Notes under the pieces: generated by a model
What the model was told of the DNA's origin: nothing
Seen by the model: only the letters and a program-made list of their open reading frames with translations
The model's database searches: none
Assembly (NCBI GenBank): GCA_027459765.1
Contig: DAIDHD010000067.1
Span: forward strand, 1 to 64,000
DNA: 64,000 bases
From: Gammaproteobacteria bacterium
GTDB lineage: Bacteria > Pseudomonadota > Gammaproteobacteria > Steroidobacterales > Steroidobacteraceae
Direction: 5' to 3'
Made by a program: the position numbers and the translations under genes
Shown: positions 1 through 8,989 of the stretch, in pieces
Numbering within the stretch: the stretch's first letter is position 1
How the letters are laid out: each line of letters opens with the position of its first letter

Positions 1-330
1 GCCGCCGATGGAGTGGGTCGAGAAGGTCATCCGGCAATAGTCGTAGCCCACCTCCAGGTCCGGGTGGTGGTCTTCGGCATTGGCGACGTGGGCGACGGCG
101 TTGACGAAACTCATGGTGCGGTAGAAGTCCCGGAATTTGAAGGCACGGTGAAGCTTCCTGCCGTCCGCGGATAGTCGCCAGGCGCCGTCCAGGCCGGTGA
201 GCAACCGCTGCGCCTCCTGCAACGCAAGCGGCGGCACCCCGCCCTCGCAGGGAACGCACTTGCGCGTCGCGAGATCGGCCGCCTGCGCGGCGTCCGCCGC
301 GCCCGCCGGCGAGGAACCGGGGCCGGTCAC
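1..330 (-). CDS. phhB: 4a-hydroxytetrahydrobiopterin dehydratase, C-terminus cut off by the window edge
   Basis: This pterin-4a-carbinolamine dehydratase dehydrates the carbinolamine left after aromatic amino acid hydroxylation and so helps regenerate tetrahydrobiopterin. Reading the minus strand from the GTG at 330 gives about 110 residues. They include the family signature [19 protein letters not shown] followed by [16 protein letters not shown] and TFSTHSIGG, which hold the conserved catalytic histidines. The start overlaps the ispG stop as GTGA, so the gene is probably translated from the ispG message. An N-terminal pair of cysteines (KCVPCEGG) is common in bacterial members. Only the last few residues are missing beyond base 1. 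Confidence 0.9.
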   Translation of the reverse strand, partial: MTGPGSSPAGAADAAQAADLATRKCVPCEGGVPPLALQEAQRLLTGLDGAWRLSADGRKLHRAFKFRDFYRTMSFVNAVAHVANAEDHHPDLEVGYDYCRMTFSTHSIGG

Positions 331-1547
331 GACGCCACCCGCGCGTAGGTGCGCTCGACGTAGCGTTCCACCAGTTCCTGGAAGTCCTCGGCGATGCGTT
401 CTCCCTTGAGCGTCACGGTCTTCTCCCCGTCCTCGTAAACCGGGGCCACCGGGGTCTCGCCCGTGCCCGGCAGGCTGATGCCGATGTTGGCGTGCTTGCT
501 CTCGCCCGGACCGTTGACCACGCAGCCCATCACCGCCACCGTCATGTCCTCCACGCCGACGTGGTGCTTGCGCCACTCGGGCATGCGATGGCGGATGTGG
601 CCCTGGATCTTCTGGGCGAGCTCCTGGAAGAAGGTGCTGGTGGTGCGCCCGCAGCCGGGGCAGGCGATCACCATCGGCGTGAAGGCCCGCAGACCCATGG
701 TCTGCAGGATCTCCTGCGCCACGATCACCTCCTGGGTGCGGTCGCCGCCGGGCTCCGGCGTGAGCGAGACGCGGATGGTGTCGCCGATGCCCTCCTGCAG
801 GAGCACGCCGATGCCGGCCGTGGAGGCGACGATGCCCTTGCTGCCCATGCCGGCCTCGGTGAGACCGACGTGCAGCGGGTATTCGCAGCGCCCGGCGAGA
901 TTGCGGTAGACCGCGATCAGGTCCTGCACGCCGCTCACCTTGGCGCTGATGACGATGCGGTCGGCCGGCAGCCCGAGTTCCACCGCGCGCGCGGCGCTCG
1001 ACAGGGCGGAGACCACGATGGCTTCGCGCATGACGTCGACGGCCGGCACGGGATCCGGTCGCGCGGAGTTCTCGTCCATCATGCGCGTCAGCAGGTCCTG
1101 ATCGAGGCTCCCCCAGTTGACGCCGATGCGCACGGGCTTGCCGAAGCGGCAGGCGGTCTCGATCATCTCGGCGAACTGCGGGTCGCGCTTGCTGCCGCGG
1201 CCCACGTTGCCCGGATTGATGCGCAGCTTGGCGAGCGCCTCGGCGCACGCCGGGTGCGCCTTGAGCAGCTTGTGGCCGTTGAAGTGGAAGTCCCCGACCA
1301 GCGGCACGTCGATGCCCTGGGCGTCGAGCCGCTCGCGGATCTTCGGCACCGCGGCGGCGGCCTCGTCGTTGTTGACGGTGACGCGCACCACTTCGGAGCC
1401 GGCGCGCGCCAGCGCCTTGACCTGGGCCACGGTGGACTCGACGTCCGCGGTGTCGGTGTTGGTCATGGATTGCACCAGGATCGGGGCGTCGCCGCCGATC
1501 CAGTGCTTGCCCACCCTGACCTTGAGGGATTTTCTGCGGTTTCTCAT
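327..1547 (-). CDS. ispG: 4-hydroxy-3-methylbut-2-enyl diphosphate synthase (flavodoxin), MEP pathway
   Basis: IspG is a [4Fe-4S] enzyme that reductively converts methylerythritol cyclodiphosphate to HMBPP in the MEP isoprenoid pathway. The 406-residue protein opens with [16 protein letters not shown] and [14 protein letters not shown], typical of the TIM-barrel half. Near the C-terminus it has [10 protein letters not shown] and GCVVNGPGE, which carry the cluster cysteines. The ATG at 1547 was preferred over the ATG at 1556 because the product then matches the family start and a TAGAAT hexamer lies 7 nt upstream. The much longer open frame upstream (to 2354) is antisense to neighbouring genes. 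It is followed by phhB with a stop/start overlap. Confidence 0.96.
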   Translation of the reverse strand: MRNRRKSLKVRVGKHWIGGDAPILVQSMTNTDTADVESTVAQVKALARAGSEVVRVTVNNDEAAAAVPKIRERLDAQGIDVPLVGDFHFNGHKLLKAHPACAEALAKLRINPGNVGRGSKRDPQFAEMIETACRFGKPVRIGVNWGSLDQDLLTRMMDENSARPDPVPAVDVMREAIVVSALSSAARAVELGLPADRIVISAKVSGVQDLIAVYRNLAGRCEYPLHVGLTEAGMGSKGIVASTAGIGVLLQEGIGDTIRVSLTPEPGGDRTQEVIVAQEILQTMGLRAFTPMVIACPGCGRTTSTFFQELAQKIQGHIRHRMPEWRKHHVGVEDMTVAVMGCVVNGPGESKHANIGISLPGTGETPVAPVYEDGEKTVTLKGERIAEDFQELVERYVERTYARVAS

Positions 1548-1554
1548 GGGCGGC

Positions 1555-1560
1555 ATTCTA
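1555..1560 (-). promoter_or_regulatory. -10-like box TAGAAT 7 nt before ispG start
   Basis: On the minus strand TAGAAT ends 7 nt before the ispG ATG at 1547. This is the distance expected between a -10 element and a transcript starting at the start codon, so the mRNA may be leaderless. No good -35 box is visible. The assignment rests on the recurrence of this arrangement at other genes in the window. Confidence 0.45.
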
Positions 1561-1613
1561 CCGCGCCGGCCCCCCGGCCGGCAGCGGTCGACCGTCCCCA
1601 CGGCGGATCGCGG

Positions 1614-1619
1614 CATAAT
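1614..1619 (+). promoter_or_regulatory. -10-like box CATAAT 6 nt before yciH start
   Basis: CATAAT (5 of 6 matches to the sigma70 consensus) is separated from the yciH ATG at 1626 by 6 nt, again consistent with a leaderless mRNA. It faces the ispG box on the other strand about 55 bp away, making a compact divergent promoter region. No Shine-Dalgarno sequence fits in the 6-nt gap. Confidence 0.45.
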
Positions 1620-1625
1620 GACGCC

Positions 1626-1964
1626 ATGAACGCCGCCGCCGTCCGCTCCACCGGCCTGTGTCCGAACTGTCGCCGCCCGGTGCGCGACTGCGTGTGTCCG
1701 AAGCACGCCCCCGGTGCCGCCCGGCCGGCGGCCGTGCGCGTGGGACGTGCGACCGCCGGCCGAGCCGGCAAGGGCGTCACCGTCATCACCGGGTTGCCGC
1801 TGCCGCCCGAGGAGCTTCAGGCTCTGGCCGCCAGGCTCAAGAAGCGCTGTGGTTCCGGCGGCACGGTGCGCGACGGCGTGATCGAGATCCAGGGCGATCA
1901 CCGCGACACGCTGGTCGCGGAGCTCATCAAGGACGGCTGGGAGGCGAAGCGTTCGGGCGGATAG
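1626..1964 (+). CDS. yciH: SUI1/eIF1-family translation factor YciH, with N-terminal cysteine cluster
   Basis: This is a bacterial SUI1 protein of 112 residues. The eIF1-like fold is shown by [26 protein letters not shown] and [10 protein letters not shown]; family members can act in start-site discrimination during initiation, though their role in bacteria is not settled. The first 35 residues contain [14 protein letters not shown], a CxxC...CxC set able to bind zinc. The gene diverges from ispG. Its 3' end overlaps the convergent DUF885 gene by 38 bp. The ATG at 1626 has no Shine-Dalgarno sequence but has CATAAT 6 nt upstream. Confidence 0.9.
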   Translation: MNAAAVRSTGLCPNCRRPVRDCVCPKHAPGAARPAAVRVGRATAGRAGKGVTVITGLPLPPEELQALAARLKKRCGSGGTVRDGVIEIQGDHRDTLVAELIKDGWEAKRSGG

Positions 1965-3783
1965 CCGCGCGCTTGGCCTCGATCCACTCCGCGACGGTCC
2001 TGTCGAGCAGCGGCAGAGGCACCGCGCCGGTGCCGAGCACCACGTCGTGGAACTCGCGGATGTCGAATGCGTCGCCGAGCGCCGCGCGGGCCCGCTCGCG
2101 CAACGCGAGAATCTCGAGCTGGCCCATCTTGTAGGCGAGCGCCTGACCCGGCCACGCGATGTAGCGATCCACCTCGTTGGCGACGTCCAGCGCGCTCTTG
2201 GGGGCGTTCTGCATGAAGTAGTCAATGGCCTGCTGGCGCGTCCAGCCCTGCGCGTGGATGCCGGTGTCGACCACCAGCCGCACCGCGCGCCACATGTCGT
2301 AAGTGAGTTCGCCGAACTTCTGGTACGGATCGGTGTAAAGGCCGAGCCGCTCACCCAGACCCTCGGCGTACAGTGCCCAGCCCTCGACGTAGGCCGTGAA
2401 GTCTGCAGAGCGCCGGATCATCGGCATGGGCGTGGCGTTCTCGTATTGCAGGGCGATCTGCAGGTGGTGTCCCGGCACGGCCTCGTGGGCCGTGAGCACC
2501 TCCATCTCCCAGCGCGGCCTGGCCTCCGGCCGGTATAGATTCACCATGTAGTAGCCCGCGCGGGAACCGTCCTGCGCCAGTGGCTGGTAATAGGCGGTGG
2601 TGGTGTTCGGTGCGCTGGTGTCCGGCACGGGGCGCACGCCGTACGGCGTGCGCGGCAACCGGCCGAACAGCTGCACGAGATTCGGATCGATGCTCTTGGC
2701 GATCACCATGTAGCCGTGCAGCAGGTCCTCGCCGTTCGTGTAGAAGAAACGCGGATCGGTGCGCAGCATGTGCGCGAATTGGGCGAAGTCCCCTTTGAAG
2801 CCGACGCGCGCGATCACCTCGTCCATGGCCCGGTGGATGCGTGCGACTTCCGCTAGGCCGATCGCGTGGATCTGCGCGGCGCTCTTGTCGGTGGTGGTGT
2901 GGTAGGCGATCAGGGCGCGGTAGTAGGCCGCCCCGCCGGGCGTCGCCGAGATGCCGATGCTGTCGCGGCACGCGGGCAGATAGGTGCCGGTGAAGTAGCG
3001 CGTGAAGCGCGCCATCGCCGGCAACACCGTGCCGGCGATGGCGGCGCGGCCCTCCGCGCCGAGGCGCTCGCGGTCGGCGGCGCCGATGGAGGCCGGCATG
3101 CGCTTGAAGGGCGCGTAGAACGGGCTGTCCTCGGGCCGTGCGACGCGCTGGGCCTCGAGCTGCGGCAGCACGCGCTCCATGAGCACTCGCGGCTGGGTGC
3201 GCCCCTCGCGCACGCCGAGCGCGAGTTCCTCGGTGACCTGGTCGACCAGGCGGCCGAAGCCGCGCAGGCGCGCTATCCAGTGTTCGTAGTCGGCGACGTT
3301 CGCGAACGGCGCCACTTCCTGCAGCTCGCTCGCGCTCTGCGGACTGGTCGCGCTCTGCAGACTGCCCAGGTGGCTCACGGCGTAGACCGCGGGTTCGAAC
3401 GGCGCCAGCGAGAGCCGCCGTTCGAGCTGCAGCTTCACCACCTCGTAGGTGGTGCGGTCCGCCGCGGACAGGCCGCCGGGGCCGATCGTCTCGAGCGCGG
3501 CCAGGGACTCGCGATCCTCCTGCGCCGCGCGCGCGACCGCCGCAGGCGAGAGATCGGGCCAGCGATCGTCGTATCGGCGGTCGCCGACGCTGGTGGCGAG
3601 CGTCGGATCCTCGCGCAACCAGCGCTGCCAGATGTCGTCGTACAGGGCCGCCAGGCGCCCTGCGGGCGTGGCCGCATCCGCCGCCGTCGGCGCGGCGGAT
3701 TGGGGCATCGCCGTTGCCACGCCGCCGCCGATGAGGGCGAGCGCGGCGACCAGGGGAGCGCAAGACATGCGAGACGCTGACAT
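1927..3783 (-). CDS. DUF885-family secreted metallohydrolase
   Basis: This 618-residue protein belongs to the DUF885 family of zinc-dependent, probably carboxypeptidase-like exported enzymes. A signal peptide is visible ([18 protein letters not shown]) followed by Ala-rich mature sequence. The metal-binding motif [10 protein letters not shown] lies in the C-terminal half, followed by [17 protein letters not shown], both diagnostic of the family. The start at 3783 was chosen because the signal peptide begins there and a TACAAT box sits 6 nt upstream; an ATG at 3768 is possible. The reading frame continues upstream to 3882 but would add an implausible His/Arg-rich leader. The substrate is unknown. 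The 3' end overlaps yciH head-on. Confidence 0.85.
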   Translation of the reverse strand: MSASRMSCAPLVAALALIGGGVATAMPQSAAPTAADAATPAGRLAALYDDIWQRWLREDPTLATSVGDRRYDDRWPDLSPAAVARAAQEDRESLAALETIGPGGLSAADRTTYEVVKLQLERRLSLAPFEPAVYAVSHLGSLQSATSPQSASELQEVAPFANVADYEHWIARLRGFGRLVDQVTEELALGVREGRTQPRVLMERVLPQLEAQRVARPEDSPFYAPFKRMPASIGAADRERLGAEGRAAIAGTVLPAMARFTRYFTGTYLPACRDSIGISATPGGAAYYRALIAYHTTTDKSAAQIHAIGLAEVARIHRAMDEVIARVGFKGDFAQFAHMLRTDPRFFYTNGEDLLHGYMVIAKSIDPNLVQLFGRLPRTPYGVRPVPDTSAPNTTTAYYQPLAQDGSRAGYYMVNLYRPEARPRWEMEVLTAHEAVPGHHLQIALQYENATPMPMIRRSADFTAYVEGWALYAEGLGERLGLYTDPYQKFGELTYDMWRAVRLVVDTGIHAQGWTRQQAIDYFMQNAPKSALDVANEVDRYIAWPGQALAYKMGQLEILALRERARAALGDAFDIREFHDVVLGTGAVPLPLLDRTVAEWIEAKRAAIRPNASPPSRP

Positions 3784-3789
3784 CTTCAC

Positions 3790-3795
3790 ATTGTA
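3790..3795 (-). promoter_or_regulatory. -10-like box TACAAT 6 nt before the DUF885 gene
   Basis: TACAAT on the minus strand ends 6 nt before the ATG at 3783, in the same arrangement as at other genes here, suggesting a leaderless mRNA. Immediately upstream lie two near-identical 17-bp direct repeats (3793-3809 and 3812-3828), the nearer of which runs into the box. Confidence 0.5.
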
Positions 3796-3828
3796 GGCGC
3801 AGCCGCGTGTCGTAGGCGCAACCGCGTG
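3793..3828. repeat. Tandem 19-bp-period direct repeat in the DUF885/gcvT intergenic region
   Basis: On the plus strand GTAGGCGCAGCCGCGTG (3793-3809) is repeated as GTAGGCGCAACCGCGTG (3812-3828), one mismatch in 17 with a 19-bp period. The repeat covers the area where a -35 element or operator of the DUF885 promoter would lie. It may be a short tandem duplication or a pair of protein-binding sites. Confidence 0.6.
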
Positions 3829-3860
3829 CGAATGCCGGCGCCGGTGCGACCGCGTTGGTG

Positions 3861-3866
3861 TATGAT
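3861..3866 (+). promoter_or_regulatory. Probable -10 box of the gcv operon
   Basis: TATGAT (5 of 6 consensus) lies about 20 bp upstream of the first glycine aptamer, placing the transcription start just before the riboswitch. No clear -35 hexamer is visible at 16-18 bp upstream. Confidence 0.55.
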
Positions 3867-3885
3867 CCCGTTGTCGCGACAAGAA

Positions 3886-4098
3886 CCGTCCGGAGAGAGC
3901 GGCTCACGCAGAGGAGCCCCGCCGAAGGCGCAACCGCCCGGAAACGCTCAGGCAACAGTACAGACGGTGTCTCGCGAACTCTGGAGAGTGGCTCGAAGCG
4001 CCGCGGGGCGCCTCGGGCCCACCGAAGGGGAAAGGCGTCGCAACGGCGCTTCATCTCTCAGGTCCAAGGACAGAGGGGCACCGGCACCAACGTGCCGG
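3886..4098 (+). ncRNA. Tandem glycine riboswitch (gcvT element) with expression-platform hairpin
   Basis: Two consecutive glycine aptamers precede gcvT. Aptamer I (about 3886-3967) has P1 CCGTC/GACGG and the conserved GGAGAGAGC, GCCGAAGG, GCAA and CTCAGGCAA segments. Aptamer II (about 3970-4080) repeats them as TGGAGAGT, ACCGAAGGGG, CGCAACGG and CTCAGGTCCAAGGACAG. A perfect 7-bp hairpin, CCGGCAC-CAAC-GTGCCGG (4081-4098), follows at once, and the AAGGAGA ribosome-binding site of gcvT (4118-4124) comes 20 nt later. No U-tract follows the hairpin, so control at translation is more likely than termination. Glycine binding would switch on the glycine cleavage genes. Confidence 0.93.
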
Positions 4099-4129
4099 GC
4101 GTTCCCGCGTCGTTCGCAAGGAGATTGCG

Positions 4130-5266
4130 ATGGGCCTGAAGACTCCGCTCTACGACACCCACGTGCGGCTCGGCGCCAAGCTGGTCGACTTCGGCGGCTG
4201 GGACCTGCCCATCTCCTACGGCTCGCAGATCGAGGAACACCACGCCGTGCGCCGCGACGCCGGCATGTTCGACGTGTCGCATATGGGCGTCGTCGACATC
4301 GACGGCGCGCGCGCCGGCGAATTCCTGCGCCGGTTGCTCGCCAACGACGTCGCCAAGCTGCGCGCGGACGGCCGTGCGCTCTATAGCTGCATGCTGCGCG
4401 AGGACGGCGGCATCCTCGACGACCTGATTGCCTACCGGCGCGCGGAGAATCGCTATCGGCTGGTGGTGAACGGGGCCACCCGCCGGCGCGACCTCGCCTG
4501 GATCGGAGAGCACGCCCGCGCCTTCGGAGCGTCGGTGGTCGAGCGCGAGGAGCTTGCGATCATCGCCGTGCAGGGACCCAACGCGCGCGCCAAGACGGCG
4601 ACGCTCCTGGCGCCCGCCGCCGCGCAGGAAGTGCTCTCGCTCGCGCCGTTCTCGGCGGCGCAGGTCGACGGCTGGTTCGTGGCGCGGACCGGCTACACCG
4701 GCGAGGACGGGTTCGAGGTGATGTTGCCGGCGACACAGGCGGTGAGCGCGTTCGAGGCGCTGCTGCGCGCGGGCGTGGCGCCCGCCGGACTCGGCGCGCG
4801 CGACACGCTGCGCCTGGAGGCGGGGATGAATCTCTACGGCAGCGACATGGACGAACGTCACCACCCGCTGGATTCCGGCCTGGCGTGGACCGTCGCCTTC
4901 GATCCGCCCGGTCGCGACTTCATCGGCCGCGCCGCGCTCGAGCGGTTGCGGCGCGAACCGGCGGCGTCCTTCGTCGGCCTGGTGCTCGAGGAGCGCGGCG
5001 TGCTGCGCGCGCACCAGGCGGTATTCGATGCGAGCGCCGCGGCCGACGGCCCGGGCGACTCCGCCACGCCGCTCGGCGAGATCACCAGCGGCACGTTTTC
5101 ACCCACGCTCAACCGCGCGATCGCGCTCGCGCGCCTGCGCGCCGGCGCGCCCGTCGGGCGAGCGGGCGAGGGGCGCGTGTTGGTCGACATCCGCGGGCGA
5201 CGACACCTGGCGCGCGTGGTCGCGCCGCCGTTCGTGCGCCGCGGCCAGGCCCTCGTAACCTTGTAG
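4130..5266 (+). CDS. gcvT: Glycine cleavage system T protein (aminomethyltransferase)
   Basis: GcvT transfers the methylene carbon from aminomethyl-lipoyl-GcvH to tetrahydrofolate, releasing ammonia and 5,10-methylene-THF. The 378-residue product starts MGLKTPLYDTHVRLGAKLVD and has FDVSHMGVVDIDG, GYTGEDGFEVMLP, LRLEAGMNLYG and GEITSGTFSPTL, all family signatures. The start is set by a strong AAGGAGA site 5 nt upstream. It is the first gene of the riboswitch-controlled gcvT-gcvH-gcvPA-gcvPB operon. Confidence 0.98.
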   Translation: MGLKTPLYDTHVRLGAKLVDFGGWDLPISYGSQIEEHHAVRRDAGMFDVSHMGVVDIDGARAGEFLRRLLANDVAKLRADGRALYSCMLREDGGILDDLIAYRRAENRYRLVVNGATRRRDLAWIGEHARAFGASVVEREELAIIAVQGPNARAKTATLLAPAAAQEVLSLAPFSAAQVDGWFVARTGYTGEDGFEVMLPATQAVSAFEALLRAGVAPAGLGARDTLRLEAGMNLYGSDMDERHHPLDSGLAWTVAFDPPGRDFIGRAALERLRREPAASFVGLVLEERGVLRAHQAVFDASAAADGPGDSATPLGEITSGTFSPTLNRAIALARLRAGAPVGRAGEGRVLVDIRGRRHLARVVAPPFVRRGQALVTL

Positions 5267-5288
5267 AACGCCAACCGGAGGAATCGTC

Positions 5289-5702
5289 TTGAGCGAAAAT
5301 CCGCGAGATTTGCTGTACACCCGCAGCCACGAGTGGATCCGCCGGCTCGCCGACGGACGGATCGAGGTCGGCATCACCCATCACGCCCAGGGCGCGCTCG
5401 GCGACCTGGTCTTCGTCGAGGTCCCGGCCGAGGGGCGGCAACTCGAGCCCGGCGAGGCTTGCGCCGTGGTCGAATCGGTCAAGGCCGCCTCCGACGTCTA
5501 CAGCCCGGTGGGCGGGCGCGTCGCCGCGAGCAACGGCGAACTCGCGAGCCGTCCGGAACTCCTCAACGAGGATCCGTACGGCGCCGGCTGGCTCTTCCGG
5601 GTCCTGCCGGCGGCCGGTGCGGCGGCCGGTGCGGCGGCGCCGGACGGTCAGTTCATGAGCGCCGAGGACTACGACAGGTTCCTCGCCGAACAGGCGCACT
5701 GA
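5289..5702 (+). CDS. gcvH: Glycine cleavage system H protein (lipoyl carrier)
   Basis: GcvH carries the lipoyl group that shuttles the aminomethyl intermediate between the P, T and L proteins. The lipoylated lysine is K65 in [14 protein letters not shown]. The 137-residue protein has the usual [18 protein letters not shown] start region and a short Ala/Gly-rich insert before its C-terminal end. Translation probably begins at a TTG at 5289, supported by GGAGGAA 5 nt upstream; no ATG fits. It needs the lipoate made by LipA/LipB, whose genes lie near 45 kb. Confidence 0.96.
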   Translation: MSENPRDLLYTRSHEWIRRLADGRIEVGITHHAQGALGDLVFVEVPAEGRQLEPGEACAVVESVKAASDVYSPVGGRVAASNGELASRPELLNEDPYGAGWLFRVLPAAGAAAGAAAPDGQFMSAEDYDRFLAEQAH

Positions 5703-5704
5703 CC

Positions 5705-7117
5705 ATGGACTTCGTGCCGCACACCGAAGAGGACGTGGCGAGCATGCTCGCCACCATCGGCATCGGCTCCCTCGAGGAGTTGTTCGACGAGATCCCGCAG
5801 GACCTGCCGCGGCCCCGTCTCGAGCGCGTTCCGCAAGCGCTGTCGGAGATGCAGGTGGGCCGCTTGATGGCGGAGCGCGCCGCGCGCGACGGGCGGTTGC
5901 TCAACTTCGTGGGGGCCGGCGCGTACGAGCACCACATTCCGGCGGCGGTCTGGTCGATCGCCACGCGCGGCGAGTTCTACTCGGCCTACACGCCCTACCA
6001 GGCCGAGGCGAGCCAGGGCACGCTGCAGACCATTTACGAGTACCAGTCGATGATCTGCGCGCTCACCGGCATGGAGGTGGCGAACGCCTCGGTGTACGAC
6101 GGCGCCTCGGCGCTGGCGGAGGCCTGCCTGATGGCGGTGCGCGCCAATCGCGCGGTCGCTTCGCATCGCATCCTGATGCCGCTCGCGGTCAACCCGACCT
6201 ACCGTGCCGTGGCGCGCGCCATCGCCGGCAACCAGGACCTGGTGTTCGAGTCCCTGCCCTACGATCCGGCGCGGGGCATCACCCCGAGCGCGGCGCTCGA
6301 ACCGTTCGAGAACGGAGACTACGCGGCGCTGGTCATCCAGCAGCCGAATTTCTTCGGTTCGCTCGAGGACGTGGCGGCGCTCACCGACTGGGCGCACCGG
6401 CGGCGCATGCTGGTGATCGCGGTGGTCAATCCGACCTCGCTCGCGCTGCTCGAGGCTCCGGGACGGTGGGGCAGCGGAGCGCCCGCGGCGCGGGGCGCGG
6501 ACATCGTGTGCGGCGAGGGCCAGCCGCTCGGCGTGCCACTCGCGGGCGGCGGACCCTATTTCGGCTTCATGGCGACCCGGATGGCGCACGTGCGACAGAT
6601 GCCGGGACGCATCGTTGGCCGCACCGTCGACGCCGACGGCCGGCCGGGCTTCACCCTGACCCTGCAGGCGCGCGAACAGCACATCCGCCGCGGCAAGGCG
6701 ACGTCGAACATCTGCACCAACCAGGGGCTGGCGGTGACCGCCGCCACCATATACCTCGCGCTGCTCGGCGCGCCCGGGCTCGAGCGGGTGGCGCGCGCGA
6801 GCATGCAGCGCACGGCCGCGCTGCTCGAGCGCCTGCAGAGACTGCCGGGCGTGCAGGTGGCCTTCCCCGGACCACGCTTCCACGAGGCGGTGCTGCGGCT
6901 GGACCGCCCGGTGGCGCCCGTCCTGGCGGCGCTCGCGGAGCGCGGCATCGCCGGCGGCCTGGATCTGCACGGGCACTATCCCGAACTCGGCCACGCGCTG
7001 CTCACCTGCGCCACCGAGACCAAGACCGACGCCGACCTGGACGCCTATGCGCGCGCGCTCGGCGAGATACTCGAAAGAGGATCGCGCGCGGCGAGCGCAC
7101 GAGGTGAAGCCCGATGA
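5705..7117 (+). CDS. gcvPA: Glycine dehydrogenase (decarboxylating) subunit 1
   Basis: This is the N-terminal half of the two-subunit P protein; with GcvPB it decarboxylates glycine and loads the aminomethyl group on GcvH. The 470-residue sequence shows [32 protein letters not shown] and [19 protein letters not shown], typical of subunit 1. The ATG lies 2 nt after the gcvH stop and the gene ends in an ATGA overlap with gcvPB. The subunit lacks the PLP lysine, which is on GcvPB. Confidence 0.97.
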   Translation: MDFVPHTEEDVASMLATIGIGSLEELFDEIPQDLPRPRLERVPQALSEMQVGRLMAERAARDGRLLNFVGAGAYEHHIPAAVWSIATRGEFYSAYTPYQAEASQGTLQTIYEYQSMICALTGMEVANASVYDGASALAEACLMAVRANRAVASHRILMPLAVNPTYRAVARAIAGNQDLVFESLPYDPARGITPSAALEPFENGDYAALVIQQPNFFGSLEDVAALTDWAHRRRMLVIAVVNPTSLALLEAPGRWGSGAPAARGADIVCGEGQPLGVPLAGGGPYFGFMATRMAHVRQMPGRIVGRTVDADGRPGFTLTLQAREQHIRRGKATSNICTNQGLAVTAATIYLALLGAPGLERVARASMQRTAALLERLQRLPGVQVAFPGPRFHEAVLRLDRPVAPVLAALAERGIAGGLDLHGHYPELGHALLTCATETKTDADLDAYARALGEILERGSRAASARGEAR

Positions 7118-8589
7118 GCGCCACGGACCCTCGCGAACCGCTGATCTTCGATCTGGGCCGGCCGGGGCGTGTGGCGGGCACGCAGTTCGCGCCGCTCGAC
7201 GCCGAGCCGCCGCCGCTGCCCGCAGACCTCGTGCGTCGCGAGCCGCCGCTGCTGCCGGCGGTGTCCGAGCTGCAGACCGTGCGCCACTTCACCCGCCTGT
7301 CGCAGATGAACTTCTCGATCGACACGCACTTCTATCCGCTGGGGTCGTGCACGATGAAGTACAACCCCAAGGCCTGCAACACCTACGCGATGCTGCCGGA
7401 ATTCCTGGGCAGCCACCCGCTCGGGCCGGCGCCGCAAGGGTTGCTCGCCTGCCTGTACGAGCTGCAGGAGATGCTCGCCGACATCTCCGGCATGCACGCC
7501 GTGAGCCTCACGCCGATGGCCGGGGCGCAGGGCGAACTCGCCGGCGTCGCGATGATCCGCGCCTATCACCGCGATCGTGGCGATCATGCGCGGCGCGAGA
7601 TCATCGTGCCCCAGGCCGCGCACGGCACCAATCCGGCCACCGCCGCGATGTGCGGCTTCGAGGTGCGCGAGATCGCCTGCGAGGCCGACGGCGACGTCGA
7701 TCTGCAGGCCCTGCGCGCCGCGCTGTCGGAGCGCACCGCGGGCATCATGCTCACCAATCCTTCCACGCTCGGCGTCTTCGAGCACCGCATCGTCGAGATC
7801 GCCGCGCTCGTGCACGACGCCGGCGGGCTCCTCTACTACGACGGCGCGAATCTGAACGCCATCCTCGGGCGCGCCCGGCCCGGCGACATGGGTTTCGACG
7901 TCATGCACATGAATCTGCACAAGACCTTCGCGACGCCGCACGGCGGCGGCGGTCCGGGATCGGGCGCCGTGGCGGTGGGCGAGCGGCTCGCGGCCTACCT
8001 GCCGGTGCCGGTGGTGGGGCGCAGCGCGGACCGCTATCGCTGGCTGGACGAGCGCGACGTGCCGCGCTCGATCGGCCGCTTGTCGGGTTTCATGGGCAAT
8101 ACCGGCGTGAACCTGCGCGCCTACATCTACATGCGCATGCTCGGCCGGGAGGGCATGGCGCGCGTCTCCGCCTACGCGACGCTCAACGCCAACTATCTGC
8201 TCAAGCGGCTGCAGAGCGCCGGCTTCGAGGCCGCCTATCCGCGTCGGCGCGCGAGCCACGAGTTCATCCTCACGTTGCGCCAGGAGCACGCGCTCCACGG
8301 CGTCACGGCGATGGACGTGGCCAAGCGGCTGCTCGACTACGGCTTCCACGCGCCGACCACGTATTTCCCCCTGCTGGTGCCGGAGTGCCTGCTCATCGAG
8401 CCCACCGAGACCGAGACCAAGGAGGAGATGGACCGCTTCTGCGACGCGCTGGTCGCGATCCGCGAGGAGATGAGGAACGATCCCGGGAAACTGCGCGCGG
8501 CTCCGCATACAATGCCCGTCAGGAGGCTCGACGATGTGCGGGCCGCGAAGCTGCTCGATCTGGCCTGGAAGCCGACGATGAATGCCTGA
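7114..8589 (+). CDS. gcvPB: Glycine dehydrogenase (decarboxylating) subunit 2, PLP-binding
   Basis: This PLP-bearing subunit of the split P protein has 491 residues. The cofactor lysine is in [20 protein letters not shown], and [14 protein letters not shown] and [16 protein letters not shown] are subunit 2 signatures. Its ATG overlaps the gcvPA stop (ATGA), and its last 8 bases overlap dgkA, so the whole series is probably one transcript under the glycine riboswitch. Confidence 0.97.
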   Translation: MSATDPREPLIFDLGRPGRVAGTQFAPLDAEPPPLPADLVRREPPLLPAVSELQTVRHFTRLSQMNFSIDTHFYPLGSCTMKYNPKACNTYAMLPEFLGSHPLGPAPQGLLACLYELQEMLADISGMHAVSLTPMAGAQGELAGVAMIRAYHRDRGDHARREIIVPQAAHGTNPATAAMCGFEVREIACEADGDVDLQALRAALSERTAGIMLTNPSTLGVFEHRIVEIAALVHDAGGLLYYDGANLNAILGRARPGDMGFDVMHMNLHKTFATPHGGGGPGSGAVAVGERLAAYLPVPVVGRSADRYRWLDERDVPRSIGRLSGFMGNTGVNLRAYIYMRMLGREGMARVSAYATLNANYLLKRLQSAGFEAAYPRRRASHEFILTLRQEHALHGVTAMDVAKRLLDYGFHAPTTYFPLLVPECLLIEPTETETKEEMDRFCDALVAIREEMRNDPGKLRAAPHTMPVRRLDDVRAAKLLDLAWKPTMNA

Positions 8590-8959
8590 GCGACGCAAAC
8601 CCACCGGGATGACGCGCATCGTGCGCGCGTTCGGCTACTCCTGGCAGGGGTTGCGGTTCACGTGGCGCGAGGAGGCCGCGTTCCGACAGGAGGTCCTGCT
8701 GTGCGCACTGCTCGTGCCCACCGCGCTCTGGGTCGGCCGGTCGGGTGTCGAGCGTGCGCTGCTGGTGGCGCCGGTGCTGCTCGTACTGGTGGTCGAACTC
8801 CTCAATAGCGCCATCGAGGCGGTGGTCGACCGCGCCGGCGCCGAGCGCCACCCGCTCTCCGGCATGGCGAAGGACATGGGCTCGGCGGCGGTGCTGCTCT
8901 CCTTCGTGATCCTCGGAACGGTTTGGTGGCTGGTGTTGTCCGATCACGCGCGCCACTGA
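8582..8959 (+). CDS. dgkA: Diacylglycerol kinase, small integral membrane type
   Basis: DgkA phosphorylates diacylglycerol at the inner membrane, recycling the lipid released during membrane-derived glycan or lipid A modification. The 125-residue protein has three predicted membrane helices and the catalytic signatures [13 protein letters not shown] and AKDMGSAAV. It starts inside the 3' end of gcvPB (8 bp overlap), so it may be co-transcribed with the glycine genes, an association without an obvious functional reason. Confidence 0.95.
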   Translation: MPERRKPTGMTRIVRAFGYSWQGLRFTWREEAAFRQEVLLCALLVPTALWVGRSGVERALLVAPVLLVLVVELLNSAIEAVVDRAGAERHPLSGMAKDMGSAAVLLSFVILGTVWWLVLSDHARH

Positions 8960-8989
8960 CGGCGCGCGGCATCCCCCGATAAGGTGACC

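Noticed and set aside
2351-4054. 567-codon minus-strand frame overlapping the DUF885 gene and the glycine riboswitch
   Set aside because: The product is an Arg/Ala-rich out-of-frame translation and would run through a conserved riboswitch in antisense.
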